Of a stretch of DNA of 64,000 nucleotides, positions 44,575 to 55,817 are shown one piece after another. Location of the stretch: assembly GCA_028751875.1 (NCBI GenBank), contig CM054165.1, positions 28,782,131 to 28,846,130 on the forward strand, written 5' to 3'. The stretch is from Rapana venosa. Its lineage: Eukaryota > Mollusca > Gastropoda > Neogastropoda > Muricidae. Positions within the stretch are counted from its first letter, which is position 1; each line of letters begins with the position of its first letter. A program made the translations under genes and the position numbers. The notes beneath the pieces were generated by a model. It was given only the letters and a program-made list of their open reading frames with translations. It was not told where the DNA came from and made no database searches.

Positions 44575-47459
44575 TTAAATTAAGTCAACATAACGTTTTA
44601 TAACAAAAATTAGTCAAAAATAACGTTTTTTTTTACGATTTGTCAAAAAAATTTTTAACAGCCATAACTTGCAACAAAAGTTTATAACAACCCTAATTCG
44701 AACATAAAGTTTTAAAAAACCCTCACTTATGTCAAAAAACGTTTTTTTAACAACCATAAATTATATCAACTAACGATTAAACAAAAATTTTGTCAAAATA
44801 ACGTTTTAAACACCCAAACTAAAGTCAAAAATAACGGGTTATAAAAACCATAAATTTTTGCAACATAACGGTTTTAAAAAAACCTAAAAATCATGTCACA
44901 TAACGGTTAAACAACCTACATTATGTCATCATAAAATTTTTTAAATACCATTCATTTCCAAATACCGTTTATAAAAACCATAACATTATGAAAAAAAACA
45001 TTTTAGAAAACTAACATTTTGGGGAATATAAGTGTTATCAACCATAAAATTTTCTTAAAAAGTGTTAAACAATTTAAAACACATGTTTAAAAACTTTTAA
45101 AACAAACCTAACTTATTGAACATCGATTTAAACAATAACTTTGCAACATAACGTTTAAAACAACCTAAAAAAATTTTTGAAAAACGTTTCATAACACCCC
45201 TAAAAATTTGTCAAAAAAGTTTTAAAAAAGTTTCTTATGTCAAAATAAGTTTTTAACAATAAAATTTTTTTTCAAAATAAAGTTTTATTATACGGTTTGT
45301 CAATTTTTTTTGTTTTAAAAAGCCCCTAACATCATGTCAACAAAACGATTTAACAACCCTACTCTGTCAACATAAAAGTTTTATAAAAAACCACCATTGT
45401 CACTAAGTTTTTAACAACCCTAACATTTTAAACAAAATAACGTTTTTTAAAACAATAACATTATGTCAACTAAAGTTTTAACACCATAACATAATTTTCA
45501 AAATAACCTTTATAAAAACCCTAACATATGTCAAAAACGTTTTATAACAAACCTTGTTTTGTCAGCATCCGTTTTGACCCCTGAACATTTTGGCAATATT
45601 GGCTCATAACAACCAAACTTAGCAACATAACTTTTTTAAAAAACCGAACTTTTTTTCAGCTAAAGATTTAATATTAAAAAAAACTAACTAGTTCAACATA
45701 AACGTTTAAAAACCCTAAAATATGCAAAATAACGGTTTAACAACCTAACCAGTCCATAACGTGTTATAACAACCTAACTTATTCATCATAAAGTTCTTAA
45801 CAACCTTAAAATTTGTCAAACGTTTTTTTAAAATCTTAAATTTGACCTTTTTTTTTATAAAACCATAACTTATGTCAACTAATGTTTTGTTAAAAACCTT
45901 TTAAAATGAAACTAAAAAGTTTTTTAACAACATTAAAATTTTTCATAAAACGTTTAACAAAAAACACATTCAACAAACGTTTTAAAACAACCATCATCTG
46001 TCAACTAACGTGTTATAACAACCATCTTGCCATAAGTTTTATAAAACCATAAAAATTTTTTAAAAATAACGTTTTTAACAATAACATTTTTGTTTTCATC
46101 GTTTTCTAACAGCCATACTTTTTCGACACAAGTTTATAACAGCCAAACATTTTTCAACCAACGTTTTTTAAACCTTAAAATTGCAACTGACGTTTTTATA
46201 AAAACCAAACATTTTGTCAACAAAAGTTTTATAAAACCCCTAACTTTTTACACAAACCTTTTTTTAAAAAACCGAACATTTGTCAACATAACGATTATAA
46301 ACATAACATTTTTAAATTTTCGTTTTAACAAACCTACCCTTATTCAAAATAACGTTTTTAAAAACAATTAAAAGTTGTCAACATAACTTTTTTAACCCTT
46401 ACATTATGTCAAATAACTTTTATAACAGCCATAAAAATGTCAAAATAAAAGTTTTTTTAAAAATTTATAAATTATGTCAAAAATAAAGTTTTTAAAAACC
46501 ATTTCATTTTGTCAGCATAACGTTTTAGAGTACCAAAAATTTTGGATTATAGCGCTATAACAACCATAAAAAATTTTGTCACTTTAAATTTTTTAAAAAC
46601 CAGATTTTATTTCAACATAACGATTTTATAAAAAAACCCTAAAAATTTGCAAAAAAAACGGGTTATAATAAAAATAAAATTTGTCCCCTAAAGTGTTATA
46701 ACAACCATAAAAAATTTCAAAATAACTATTATAACAACTTTACATTATGTCACATAAAGTTCTATAAAAACCATAAAAATCTGTACAAAACGTGTTATTT
46801 TAATCATAACATCATGTCAAATAAAATGTTGAACAAATAAACTTAAAAGCAACATAACGTTTTTTAACAAAAATAACAAAAGACTACGATTTTTAACAAC
46901 AATTAAATTTTTTAACATAACGTTTAAATAACAACCATAACAACATGTAACATACTGTATAAAACAATTTTAAATTTTGCAATACGTGTTTTAGAAAAAA
47001 AACATTATGTCATCATAAAGTGTTTTTTAAAAACCATAACATCAATTTAACATAACTGTTTTTTAAAAACCCTAACTAAGTCAACAAAAATGTTATCAAA
47101 CCAAAATCATGCCCAAAATAAGTTAGAAAACACCTAAAATTATTACAACATAACGTTTTAAAACAAAATTTAAAATTTTTTCAACATAACGTGTTTAACA
47201 ACATAACATTATGAATCATAACGTTTTTTAGCAAACATAACAATACTCAACATAAAGGGTTTTTAGGGGAAACAAACAAAATTATGAAACTAACGATTTA
47301 TAGCAACATAACATTCTGTCAAATCACGTTTTTTAACAACCCTAACTTAGTCAAAATAACGATTTATAAACCCTAACATTTTGTCAACTTTAAAAGGTTT
47401 TTTGCAACCATAACATTATTCAAAAATAACGTTTATCACAACCTAAATATGTAAAACAC

Positions 47460-47460
<1 letters not shown>
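44575..47460 (+). repeat. Degraded 35-bp satellite array, plus orientation, block 6b
   Basis: Continuation of the deletion-rich satellite. Marker monomers of the AGAGCAACCTGAAC/TATAGCGC type are visible at 45561-45612 and 46511-46562. The array ends at the T run that forms the 3' poly(A) tail of the minus-strand LINE. The last 480 bp (46981-47460) match 63270-63786, where the same sequence is much cleaner. Confidence 0.88.
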
Positions 47461-47495
<35 letters not shown>

Positions 47496-50400
47496 TTTTT
47501 TTTAAATTTTTTTGTTGTTCAAAACTATATGCATGACACCATTATAAAATCAATAAACGTTAAAAAGACATAACAAAGAAATAACTATATAAAGCCTTTC
47601 CTGCTAATTTAAAAAATTACAATACAAACATCATACAACATTATACATACATATATACCAACGGGATTTATACAGTACACAATTCATATGCCCTGCCTCG
47701 AAGAATATTTCCCCGTTTTTCAAATTTCCATTCCCCCTCCCCCATTAAGGAGGGGTTGATGGGGTGGGTTTGTTGGGTTTTTGTCCAAAAGGGGTGTCTT
47801 TGTGTTTTATTCATCCTTTATGTGACAAAAAACAATGATTTGTAGTTATTCTTTCTCATTTCGTATTTCATAAGGTTATTTCCAATTTCTTGCATTATAC
47901 TGCTCGGTTTTAAATCTATTGTGTAGCTGTGCCTGAAAAAACAGAAAGTGTTGGTACTTGTCTGTCAATTTTGAATCTGTAGATGTGTAACGTTGCAAGC
48001 AACATTATTCAATCAAAGGTCATATCTGTTTTAATGTGTTGAGTCCATTACACATAAATGACTAAATTACGAGAAAATGTTTTTTGTTAAGTCTTTTGTG
48101 CATCGTTCTGTAATAAACATGTTCTTAACTTGTCCAAAATGTTCTACTATATTTACAATCCCATAAAAGTGTTCTATTGAGTCTTGGTCTCTTTACACAA
48201 AGTACTAAGTGTTGTGTTTACACTAATACCATGCATTTTCAACACAGTTTGTAGCTATGATGCGGTGAATTATTCTCATCTTGGCAGCATTTTAGTTTAC
48301 TTACTTTATTTTTTATGTATTTTTACAAAGGATATCTTTCCATGGAAATGTACATGTAGTTTTTTCTGTCCACTTTGTCAACGTTTGGAAGTTGTTTGTG
48401 ATACAGATATTCATAATAATTTGTTGTCCCTTATTTACACTTTCAATGATCCGCAGTACTGTGGGTGTTCTTGAAATATTTACTTATGTTGTCACTTATT
48501 TGTTATGCCGCTTTCCTTATGTACTGTATCATTGAGGAAATCCATCCATGAAACGTAAGAAGTCAATAGGCTGCCACAGTTGAACTTGAAATTTTGTAAT
48601 TAATAAATTCACCTTTTTCATGAGGAATGGTTCTACGTAGAAAATATTACACCTTTCTGTATTAAATACGGTGTGTTTTTGTTTAATTTATTACCTACTG
48701 TTTTATTTTCATTCGTAAAAAACTGTTTCAGAGAGAATTTCTCGTGCATTTGAGGGTCTAATGCAACGATCGAGAAAAATCTTTAAGCTTTAACGTATGT
48801 GTACCCAAAAAAGGAGTGATGTTTGAAAATGTGGCTGTATATTCTGATCCATCGATTTCTAGTTCATGATAAGTGGATATGTTTTTTCTGCCAATACTTA
48901 TCCATTTGTGATTTACATTTCTAATTTTTTCTTATCCATATACTGTTTCTGCGCATAAATCTATTTTCTTATATCAGGTTTGTCATCCTCCTGTAGTAAC
49001 GGGTTTAATAGCGGATTTTCTACCTATCTATCTTGCTTATTGTTCCAAAAACAACTGGAAAAACATAGTTTTGTAGACTTTTTATGAAATGGTCAGGTGG
49101 ATTCTGGTAATAAACATCCACAGTGTGAATAAGGTTTTGACAAGATAAGAGACTTTTAAAATGGCAATTCTGGCCAAGTGGATAATAACTCTTTGTAACC
49201 AAACTTTAAATAGCGTTTTAATATCAGATAATTTATCACTAAGTTATATTTTCACAGTCCTTTAGATTTGGGTGTAAACAGATTCCTAGAATCTTGAATT
49301 GCGGTGTGATTCCACTTCTTTTTTAGTTGGGGACAGAACACACTACATGATTCTTTTTTTTACCAAAGCCATATTAACTTGAACTTTTGTCACTATTCAT
49401 GATATGACCTGATTTTTTCCTAACTTCTCTAGAATATGTATGAATGTTCAATGATAGTTTATTCCTATGTTAAACAATTGAGTGTCATCTGTTATTGGGA
49501 AATTTTATGTTCTGTTTCTCCAATGCGTATTCCTTTAAATTGATGTATCTTCTTTAATCATTATTGCCAAATCTCGGCACTAAGATTAAAATAAGTAGGG
49601 CGATATTGATCAACCATGCCTGCCACCCTCTTTCAATTCTAAAAACATTTAGAACTGTTTAACATTTACGAGGACTGTTGATTTGATACTTTGTATAGAA
49701 TGTTTTGACCCATTGTTGAGTACACTGCTACCGAACCCATATGCCTTCATGACTTTGATCATAAAATCCCAGCTTAAAGAGTCGAATGCTTTTTCAAAGT
49801 TCAACACTAAGTAATAACCCTAGGCTGATTATTTTTATCCAGTTGTTATATCAGGTTATTTTTTTAATCTAATTATTACCAATCGTGTATTATTGGCATA
49901 AAACCTGACTGTCTTCGATGATTTAGTGTAGGCAGAACTCTTTTAATCCTGTTTGACAAATTCATGCAGAACCAATTTTATAAACTACAGTAGAAAGGTT
50001 ATTGGACCGCAGTTTTTAATGTATTCTCTAGGTTTGTCCCCGTTTGGGAGACAGGTTAAATAGGACCATCCTTCTGTGTAGCGATAATGCACCATCCTGG
50101 TAACTTTCATTAAGTGCTCTTACTATGTTAATGGACCTATTTCTTTCCCAATAAAACTTGATAAATTCTACCGTAATCGTTGTCCTGGCTTTTTCCTTTT
50201 TCAATTTTTTAACGCACATCCTGCTTATTCTTACTTATTTTACCACCTAAACTGCTGTTGGTCTTCTTCTTGTATTTGGGGTAGGTTTTTAACCACCTGT
50301 TCAATCTTTCACATGTTCAATGTTTCTCTTTCTGTAGAGGACTCTCTAAAATGCTGTAACTTCTTTTTCAAAATTCTTTCTGATTGTCGTAACTGTATCA

Positions 50401-51700
50401 TTCTCCGTTGATAGCTTTGACATGCGTTTAATGATGAAAATTTCTGTTTTTCTTGATTACAAAAATATTTGGATATCTTTTCACATCAGCAATCCATCGT
50501 GATTGGGATCTCAGCAACCACACCCCCATTTCTCCTTTTTACGTATTTATTCCAATTCTTTATTTTTTTCTATTAGTTGTGTTATTTAATTGTATCTTTT
50601 ATGTTCTAGCTTTTTCTAGTTGTTCAATGTAGTTTATAATTTATTTTCATTTTCTCTTGTTTTTTTCTTCTTCATTATTTGCATATCCGATTGTTTTAGC
50701 TCTAATTTTCATCAGCAGAAAGTCTAAAAAAGATTTTATCTGGACCGATTGCTGTATTTCGCTTTGGGAATTTCTTTTTTTACTCGATTTGTCAGATTTT
50801 TTGTTTTCCTGGTAACTCTTTGATCACATTCGAAATTTCTGTGGTTTATTTTCTTCTACCATAGTGACTATCCTCTAAGAAGAGAGAGTTGAACTTCCAA
50901 AACTTTTCTTATTTTTTCTTTTCTCAAATTTTAGAGTAAGCGTTTCAGTGAGGTGGTCCACGAACGATATCCCAGGTGTATATCTGGTGTTTTCAATAAT
51001 ACCAAATAGGTTTCGACAATAGAAAGAAGTCAGGCGACCCTTGCTTCAGTGGTGTTGCTTTTCGCCATGTATATCTTCTTTACTCTGGATTTACACTCTC
51101 TCCATAGATTCAGATAGAGCCAGTCTTCTGTAAAAATTTCAGTTGCTTTCTTAGCTCGGGGATTGTTAATTTGTGTATAATTATTACAGTCTAGATTAGG
51201 GTCAATTGCGATTTTCTAGTCCCCTGACGGCATTTATATTTATTTATTTTTTACACTTAAATTGTCTCTTTTAGAAGTGAAATAAAACTGTGGGTTTTGT
51301 CTCTTTTTGGTCCATATTCATTAACTGAAAGGACAATCTTTATCCAAGTGTTGAGAATTTTTCTATTATGAAGTTATCGTTTGGATCCCTACTTACAACC
51401 TGCTATATTTAAATTCAAATTATTTGAGAAAAAAATAGCAACCCCTCTACAAATTTGATTTATTAAGACGCAAATAAAACATTTTATTATCCCTTCCGAG
51501 CTTACGTATTTTTCTACACTTTTTATCAAATGTGTGTCTTGAAGTACTATATAGTGAACATTTTTTTGTATTTCAAAAATTGGAACACATCCTCTTCGTT
51601 TGTACAAATTTTCCAACCCTGACAATTAATTGAGGCAAGGTAATATATCCATATGAGGTACTAAATGTTGATGAATAAGGAATGTAATATCGATTTCTGT
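47461..51700 (-). mobile_element. Decayed non-LTR retrotransposon (LINE, L1/Tx1-like)
   Basis: A minus-strand LINE reading from about 51700 down to 47461. In sense order it has an APE-type endonuclease, a reverse transcriptase, a C-terminal Cys/His region, a 3' UTR, and a poly(A) tail seen as 30 T at 47461-47490 followed by further T runs to 47513. The tail abuts the satellite directly, so the element inserted into the array. The 3' UTR carries a GC-rich hairpin (CCCCTCC and GGAGGGG, about 47733-47755). No ORF1 was recognised immediately upstream, so the copy is either 5' truncated or its 5' part is too decayed. The last 200 bp recur at 63787-64000. Confidence 0.85.
47830..51690 (-). pseudogene. 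LINE ORF2 pseudogene: AP endonuclease plus reverse transcriptase
   Basis: Conceptual translation in shifting frames shows family landmarks in order. Near 51690-51390 are LASINCQG, LQDTH and RGVAIFFSNN (endonuclease N-terminal half). Near 51230-51010 are GD-stop-K where GDWN is expected (stop at 51217-51219), IAIDPNLD and NNPRAKKATE, then VNPE-stop-RRYTWRKATPLKQ and DFFLLS. Near 50219-50028 is the RT entry region (FIKFYWE, RALNESYQDG). Near 49800-49760 is FEKAFDSLSWDFM (motif A, catalytic Asp). Near 49610-49590 is SISPYLF, and near 49489 is TDDTQL, the YADD-type site with its two Asp but Ala changed to Thr. Near 49160-49020 are NPPDHFIKSLQNY and similar, and near 48190-48110 a CKET...DCKYSRTFW-like C-terminal Cys cluster. 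Numerous stops and frameshifts make it non-functional. Intact relatives encode one ORF of roughly 1200 residues. Clade assignment is from memory of motif style. Confidence 0.85.
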
Positions 51701-52175
51701 TCATAATGTATGTATTAGTCTTTCAGATGGACAAATCATTTAGTATATCAGGAACAGTATTTCCACATCTTGAGTCATGGCATACACATTTTTTTTCAAA
51801 AACAGAACAAGAACCTAAACATGGCTGTAAAGTTGAGTGTTGTAAACATAATCACACCAACATTAATTTGTCAAAAAATTGTAACAAAGAAAAGAAACGA
51901 TTAAAGCAAAATAAGAGAAATCAAGACAAGAAGAAGAAAGAAAAAAAATACAAAACAAATATTCACGATTTCTGACAATCTTGGACAAACGCAAGGCAAG
52001 CTTCTTGCACATTGTGCGTGTTGTCTCATTAAAACAACCGTCTTTGTGGATCGTTGACCAAAATACATCCAAAAGAATACGAGTTGATTACAGTATGGTA
52101 TACATTGTACCCTAAAAAATATTTAAAAAAAAACATTAAAAAAAAAATACACGAGAATTTATTAATCTTGTGAGC
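51701..52175. other. Unassigned AT-rich sequence upstream of the LINE
   Basis: No recognisable domain in either strand. A lysine-rich plus-strand frame (51706-51975) arises from A-rich sequence, and the overlapping minus-strand frame (51863-52072) has no known motif. This may be the 5' UTR or eroded ORF1 end of the LINE that reads leftward from here, but nothing in the sequence proves it. Confidence 0.4.
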
Positions 52176-52660
52176 CTGTGTGTGTGTGTGCGCGCGCGCG
52201 CGACGCGCACCTGTGAACATTGTGCATGACCAAGTCCTTGCGCACGCCCGTGTCTACAGAAGTGTTAAATAGTTTGATTCCCCGCGCAGGATTGATTAGT
52301 TTATACTTAAGAGAAAAGAAAAAAGGCAGGATCAAAAAATAGGTGCCAAACCATGTTCCCTTTCTCTGAGCTCTCTGTTCAGCTCTTTTCTAACCACCGT
52401 ATATGTTGTGAGTGCGTGTTAATGGTGAATGACGTGTGTGATTAGGTGAATGAGTGGTGTGTGTGTGTGTGTTGTGTGTGTGTGCGTGCGTGCGTGCGAG
52501 CGCTGCGTGCGTGTGTGTGTGTGTGTGTATGTGCGGTTTGTGGGTTCAAAGTCAAACTTTTATTTTCAGATGGTACTCATTGAAAAAGGCAGTGCATTTT
52601 GCTTAGTTGTGTGTGTGTGTGCGTACATGCGTGCGTGCGTGCGTGTGTGTGTGTGTTGGG
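52176..52660. repeat. GT/GC alternating dinucleotide tracts
   Basis: Alternating purine-pyrimidine runs: TGTGTGTGTG leading into CGCGCGCGCG at 52178-52202, further GT-rich runs at 52436-52530, and again at 52606-52657. Such tracts are known to favour Z-form DNA under supercoiling. Open frames here are repeats of Cys/Val or Thr/His and are not genes. Confidence 0.9.
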
Positions 52661-53299
52661 TGTAATTACGCGTCTCATGGGCCTAAGAATTGTGTGCAAT
52701 GTGCGAGGGTGGTATGCGTGCAGTCGCACGAGGTGAAGAAACGACTCATTATCAATATTGCAAGTTGACCCCATCCTGGGTGGAGCCATGTATTCTATGA
52801 TAGATTTAACTATGTAGGATGGCCACACCAGTGGAGCATTACGGCAGAAAAAAAGCAGAGCAGAAGAGACCCCCCCGCCCCCACTAGAAAAAAAAAAAAA
52901 ATTAAAAAAAATCTAAATAAAGTTAAAAAAAATTTTTAAAAAAATTAATATAAACCCACCCCCACACTAAACAAAAACCCAATCAAAACACCCCCGCCAA
53001 AAAAAAACCAACCAAAAAAAACAAAAACAAAAACAAAAAAAAACCCAGCAAAATAACATACTATTTTTATAAAAAAATTAAAAACATCAACAAATGAATA
53101 ACATCGATAAACTCTTGCAAACTTTCAAAACCCTAACAACACCGTGGTCTAATTATACATACATATATGTTATTGAACTATACGCATTTTTTTGGCATAC
53201 ATATCATTAACATATCACACTGTTTTACCATCATTCACTAAACAGTAGCAGTATGTGGCCTTCACATAATTAATCCATCCTCTTTTGGTATATATCCAA
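52661..53299. other. Low-complexity A/C-rich and unassigned sequence
   Basis: 52850-53060 is an A-rich stretch with blocks of C (CCCCCCCGCCCCC near 52870 and AACCCACCC-type strings). The flanks 52661-52849 and 53061-53299 are mixed sequence with no recognisable domain, RNA gene or terminal repeat. Confidence 0.6.
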
Positions 53300-54420
53300 T
53301 CCACTAACCCATCAAAACTGTGTGGTCATCACATCACCCAACACACTATTTGCCGTCATTCACCCTTTAAACGAACAGATTGGGTTTTTTTTGGGGTTTC
53401 ACATCATTAGCCAAAGCTTATTAATTGGTTCACACATCTTAAAACCTGTCACGTTGTTGGTTCATCACATCATTAATACATCACACTGTTTGTTGTTTGG
53501 CCATACATCAGTAACCCGTCACTTTGTTAAGTTTGGCATCACATCAGTTACCCATCACCACTGTCTGTTTGGCCGACATATCATTAACCTTGGTCAACTG
53601 GCCCAATCTCATCATTAGCTCTCACTGTTTGGCCATCACATCATTAGCCCATATCACTGTTTGGCCATCACATCATCTGCCCATCACACTGTTTGGCCGG
53701 CCACATCATTAACCCACACATCTTTAGACCCATCTCATTGTTTGTTTGGCAATCACATAATTTAACAATCACGCTGTTTGGCCTTCTCCTAATCATTTTA
53801 ACCATCACACAGTTTGGCCATCACTCATGAACCCCATCACAATGTTTGGCCATCAACATCGTTAACCCGTTAACTGTGTTTTTGGCTTTCACATCACATT
53901 AACCATCACACTATTTGGCCATCTACTACATTAACCTATCACACTGTTTGGTTCATTACTTCATTACCCATCTACACTGTTAGTTTGGTCATCACATCAT
54001 TTAACCATCACACTGTTTGTTTGGCCATCAACATATTAACCCATCACACTGTTTGTTTTAGCCATACCATTATTACCCATCACAGTTTTTTTGGCCATCA
54101 CTCATTATCCCATCTCTTGTTTGTTTGGCCCATCACATCATTAACCCATCCACACTGTTTGTTTAGCCATCACATTATTTACCCATCACAGTTTTTTTGG
54201 ACCTTCACCTCATTAACCCATCACACTGCCCTCACATCATTTTGCCCATCACACTGTTTGTCGCTTCATCATTAACATCATTGTCATCTCACTGTTTGTC
54301 GATCACAGGGACCCTCACACGCATTTGCCCATGTATTTAATTGTTCATGTCACTATTAGGGGCATCACATCATTAACAATACACACTTTCTGGGACATAC
54401 ATCATTTTCAGGAAATCACA
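53300..54420 (+). repeat. Second minisatellite, 32-36 bp unit
   Basis: About 30 irregular copies of a unit reading CCATCACATCATTAACCCAT then CACACTGTTTGG, lengthened to about 36 bp where GTTT is repeated. Clear copies run from 53625 to 53700 and from 53990 to 54230. Copies differ by substitutions and small gaps, and the edges fade. Frames read through it as a mix of Ile/His/Ser and do not encode a plausible protein. Confidence 0.9.
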
Positions 54421-54584
54421 TATTTAGCTCATCTAATGATCTATAAACCATTATTTTTTTTGAATCGTTATGTCATTTCTAGACTTTCATAACATTTTTT
54501 CTTTCTTAACAGTTTCGAGACTTCCATGCTATCACTTAGCCTTCACATTATATGTCACCATACTATAACATCAACCCTGTGCGT

Positions 54585-54608
54585 GAGTATGTTGTTTTTG
54601 TGTGAGGC

Positions 54609-54663
<55 letters not shown>

Positions 54664-54870
54664 GTGTGTGTGTGTGCGGCGCGCGCGCGCGGCGTTCATG
54701 TAGACCGTGTGTATGTATGTGTGAGTGTGCGTGTGTGTGCTTGCGTGTGTATGTGAGACGTCTGTGTGTGTGTTTGTGAGTGTATCTGTGTCTTGTGTGT
54801 GTGCGCGCACCCGCTTGCCTGCGCACGCAGCATTGTATGTGTCAGTGACGACGTGGGTGTGCGTATTGTC
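54585..54870. repeat. Long (GT)n tract with GC core
   Basis: Almost pure GT from about 54614 to 54676, then GCGGCGCGCGCGCGCGGCG at 54676-54694, then interrupted GT to about 54870. It is a microsatellite with Z-DNA potential. Several overlapping long frames on both strands are repeat translations. Confidence 0.95.
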
Positions 54871-55500
54871 CCTTGCGCACACTCATCACAATTCTTTCAT
54901 TGCTTCTACACATTCATTGCGATACAAATTCTATATTTTACCACAAAAACACCACCACTATTCTTATTATTCCGCTCTCACCAAAAAGATGAGAGTTTGA
55001 AACGGGTGCATAATCAAGGACAACAAACTAAGCGAATGAAGTCCATAATCACAATCCATTATTTGTCACTCAACAAGCTATCTTTTTTCAGCTAAAGCAG
55101 GAAGAAAGAAGCCCCTGGGGGGGCTTCTCTCCACACAAGCTCTACAGCCCTAGAAAATCGAAACATACAAAAAATGTGCACTACTCCCTCAACACATTCC
55201 CCCAGACAAGATACATAGTGTCGATTGCCGACTCCTCCCTCCACCCCACTCCCAATCAGCCACCTCCATCACTGCATCCAGGAGAGGAGAAAAGGGAAAA
55301 AACGAACGAATTAATCCTGGACAAAACAACGATAAACAGGCCATCTTCAGACCAAACAGCCATTGGTTGTATTATATGATGAAAAAAAATAATAAATAAA
55401 AATAAAAATAACACTAGCTCATGATCCTGCCCCAGAGGATGGGTTATCACACAGAAAAGCGCCCATATCCATCAGTATATGCCTTCCTCCTTATTTTACA
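54871..55500. other. Unassigned unique sequence with one strong hairpin
   Basis: Mixed-composition sequence without recognised coding content. At 55107-55128 there is a perfect 9-bp stem (AGAAGCCCC and GGGGCTTCT) around a TGGG loop. It has no poly-U tail or ORF partner that would give it a function. Confidence 0.5.
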
Positions 55501-55541
55501 AGCATAATAATGATAATAATAATAATAATAATAATAATATG
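55501..55541. repeat. (AAT)n microsatellite
   Basis: ATAATAATGATAATAATAAT and onward: a short AAT tract, near the left end of the sequence flanking the ORF1-only retrocopy. Confidence 0.9.
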
Positions 55542-55817
55542 GTATTATTAAAATTTTTTTTTTAGTTGTGTCATTCTCATAAACTGATATTTGCCTAATC
55601 ATGCAGCTAGAGAGACCTATAACAAAATGACGTGTAATGTAATTACAAACCTAACAAAAGTACTTAGGTTATGCACGCGCACATCGGAAGCGAACTCACA
55701 AATAGTTACAAACTGCCACTCCCATTTAACGTTCCAAGGAGTTACTAACATTTTCATGAAAAAAACAAATCCCGAATCAAGTTGACGGAAGTGGACAAGG
55801 AAAGGAATTATACCATC
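55542..55817. other. Unassigned sequence left of the ORF1 retrocopy
   Basis: A 64-codon plus-strand frame (55591-55785) lies here but shows no recognised motif or family resemblance. This stretch directly precedes the A tail of the minus-strand retrocopy and should contain one target-site duplicate if that insertion is intact. Confidence 0.4.

Noticed and set aside
46090..46371. 93-codon plus-strand frame in the degraded satellite
   Set aside because: It is read from satellite monomers with deletions; the repeated FVN/FIK-like pattern follows the 35-bp period.
48184..48474. 96-codon plus-strand frame with apparent signal-like N-terminus
   Set aside because: It is antisense to the LINE ORF2 C-terminal region, which explains the sequence better.
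53300..54420. Protein-coding tandem repeat (histidine-rich)
   Set aside because: The unit length varies between 32 and 36 bp, which is not a multiple of 3, and stops occur in all frames.
54526..54882. Cys/Val and Thr/His repeat proteins
   Set aside because: Translations of the (GT)n tract in several frames on both strands.
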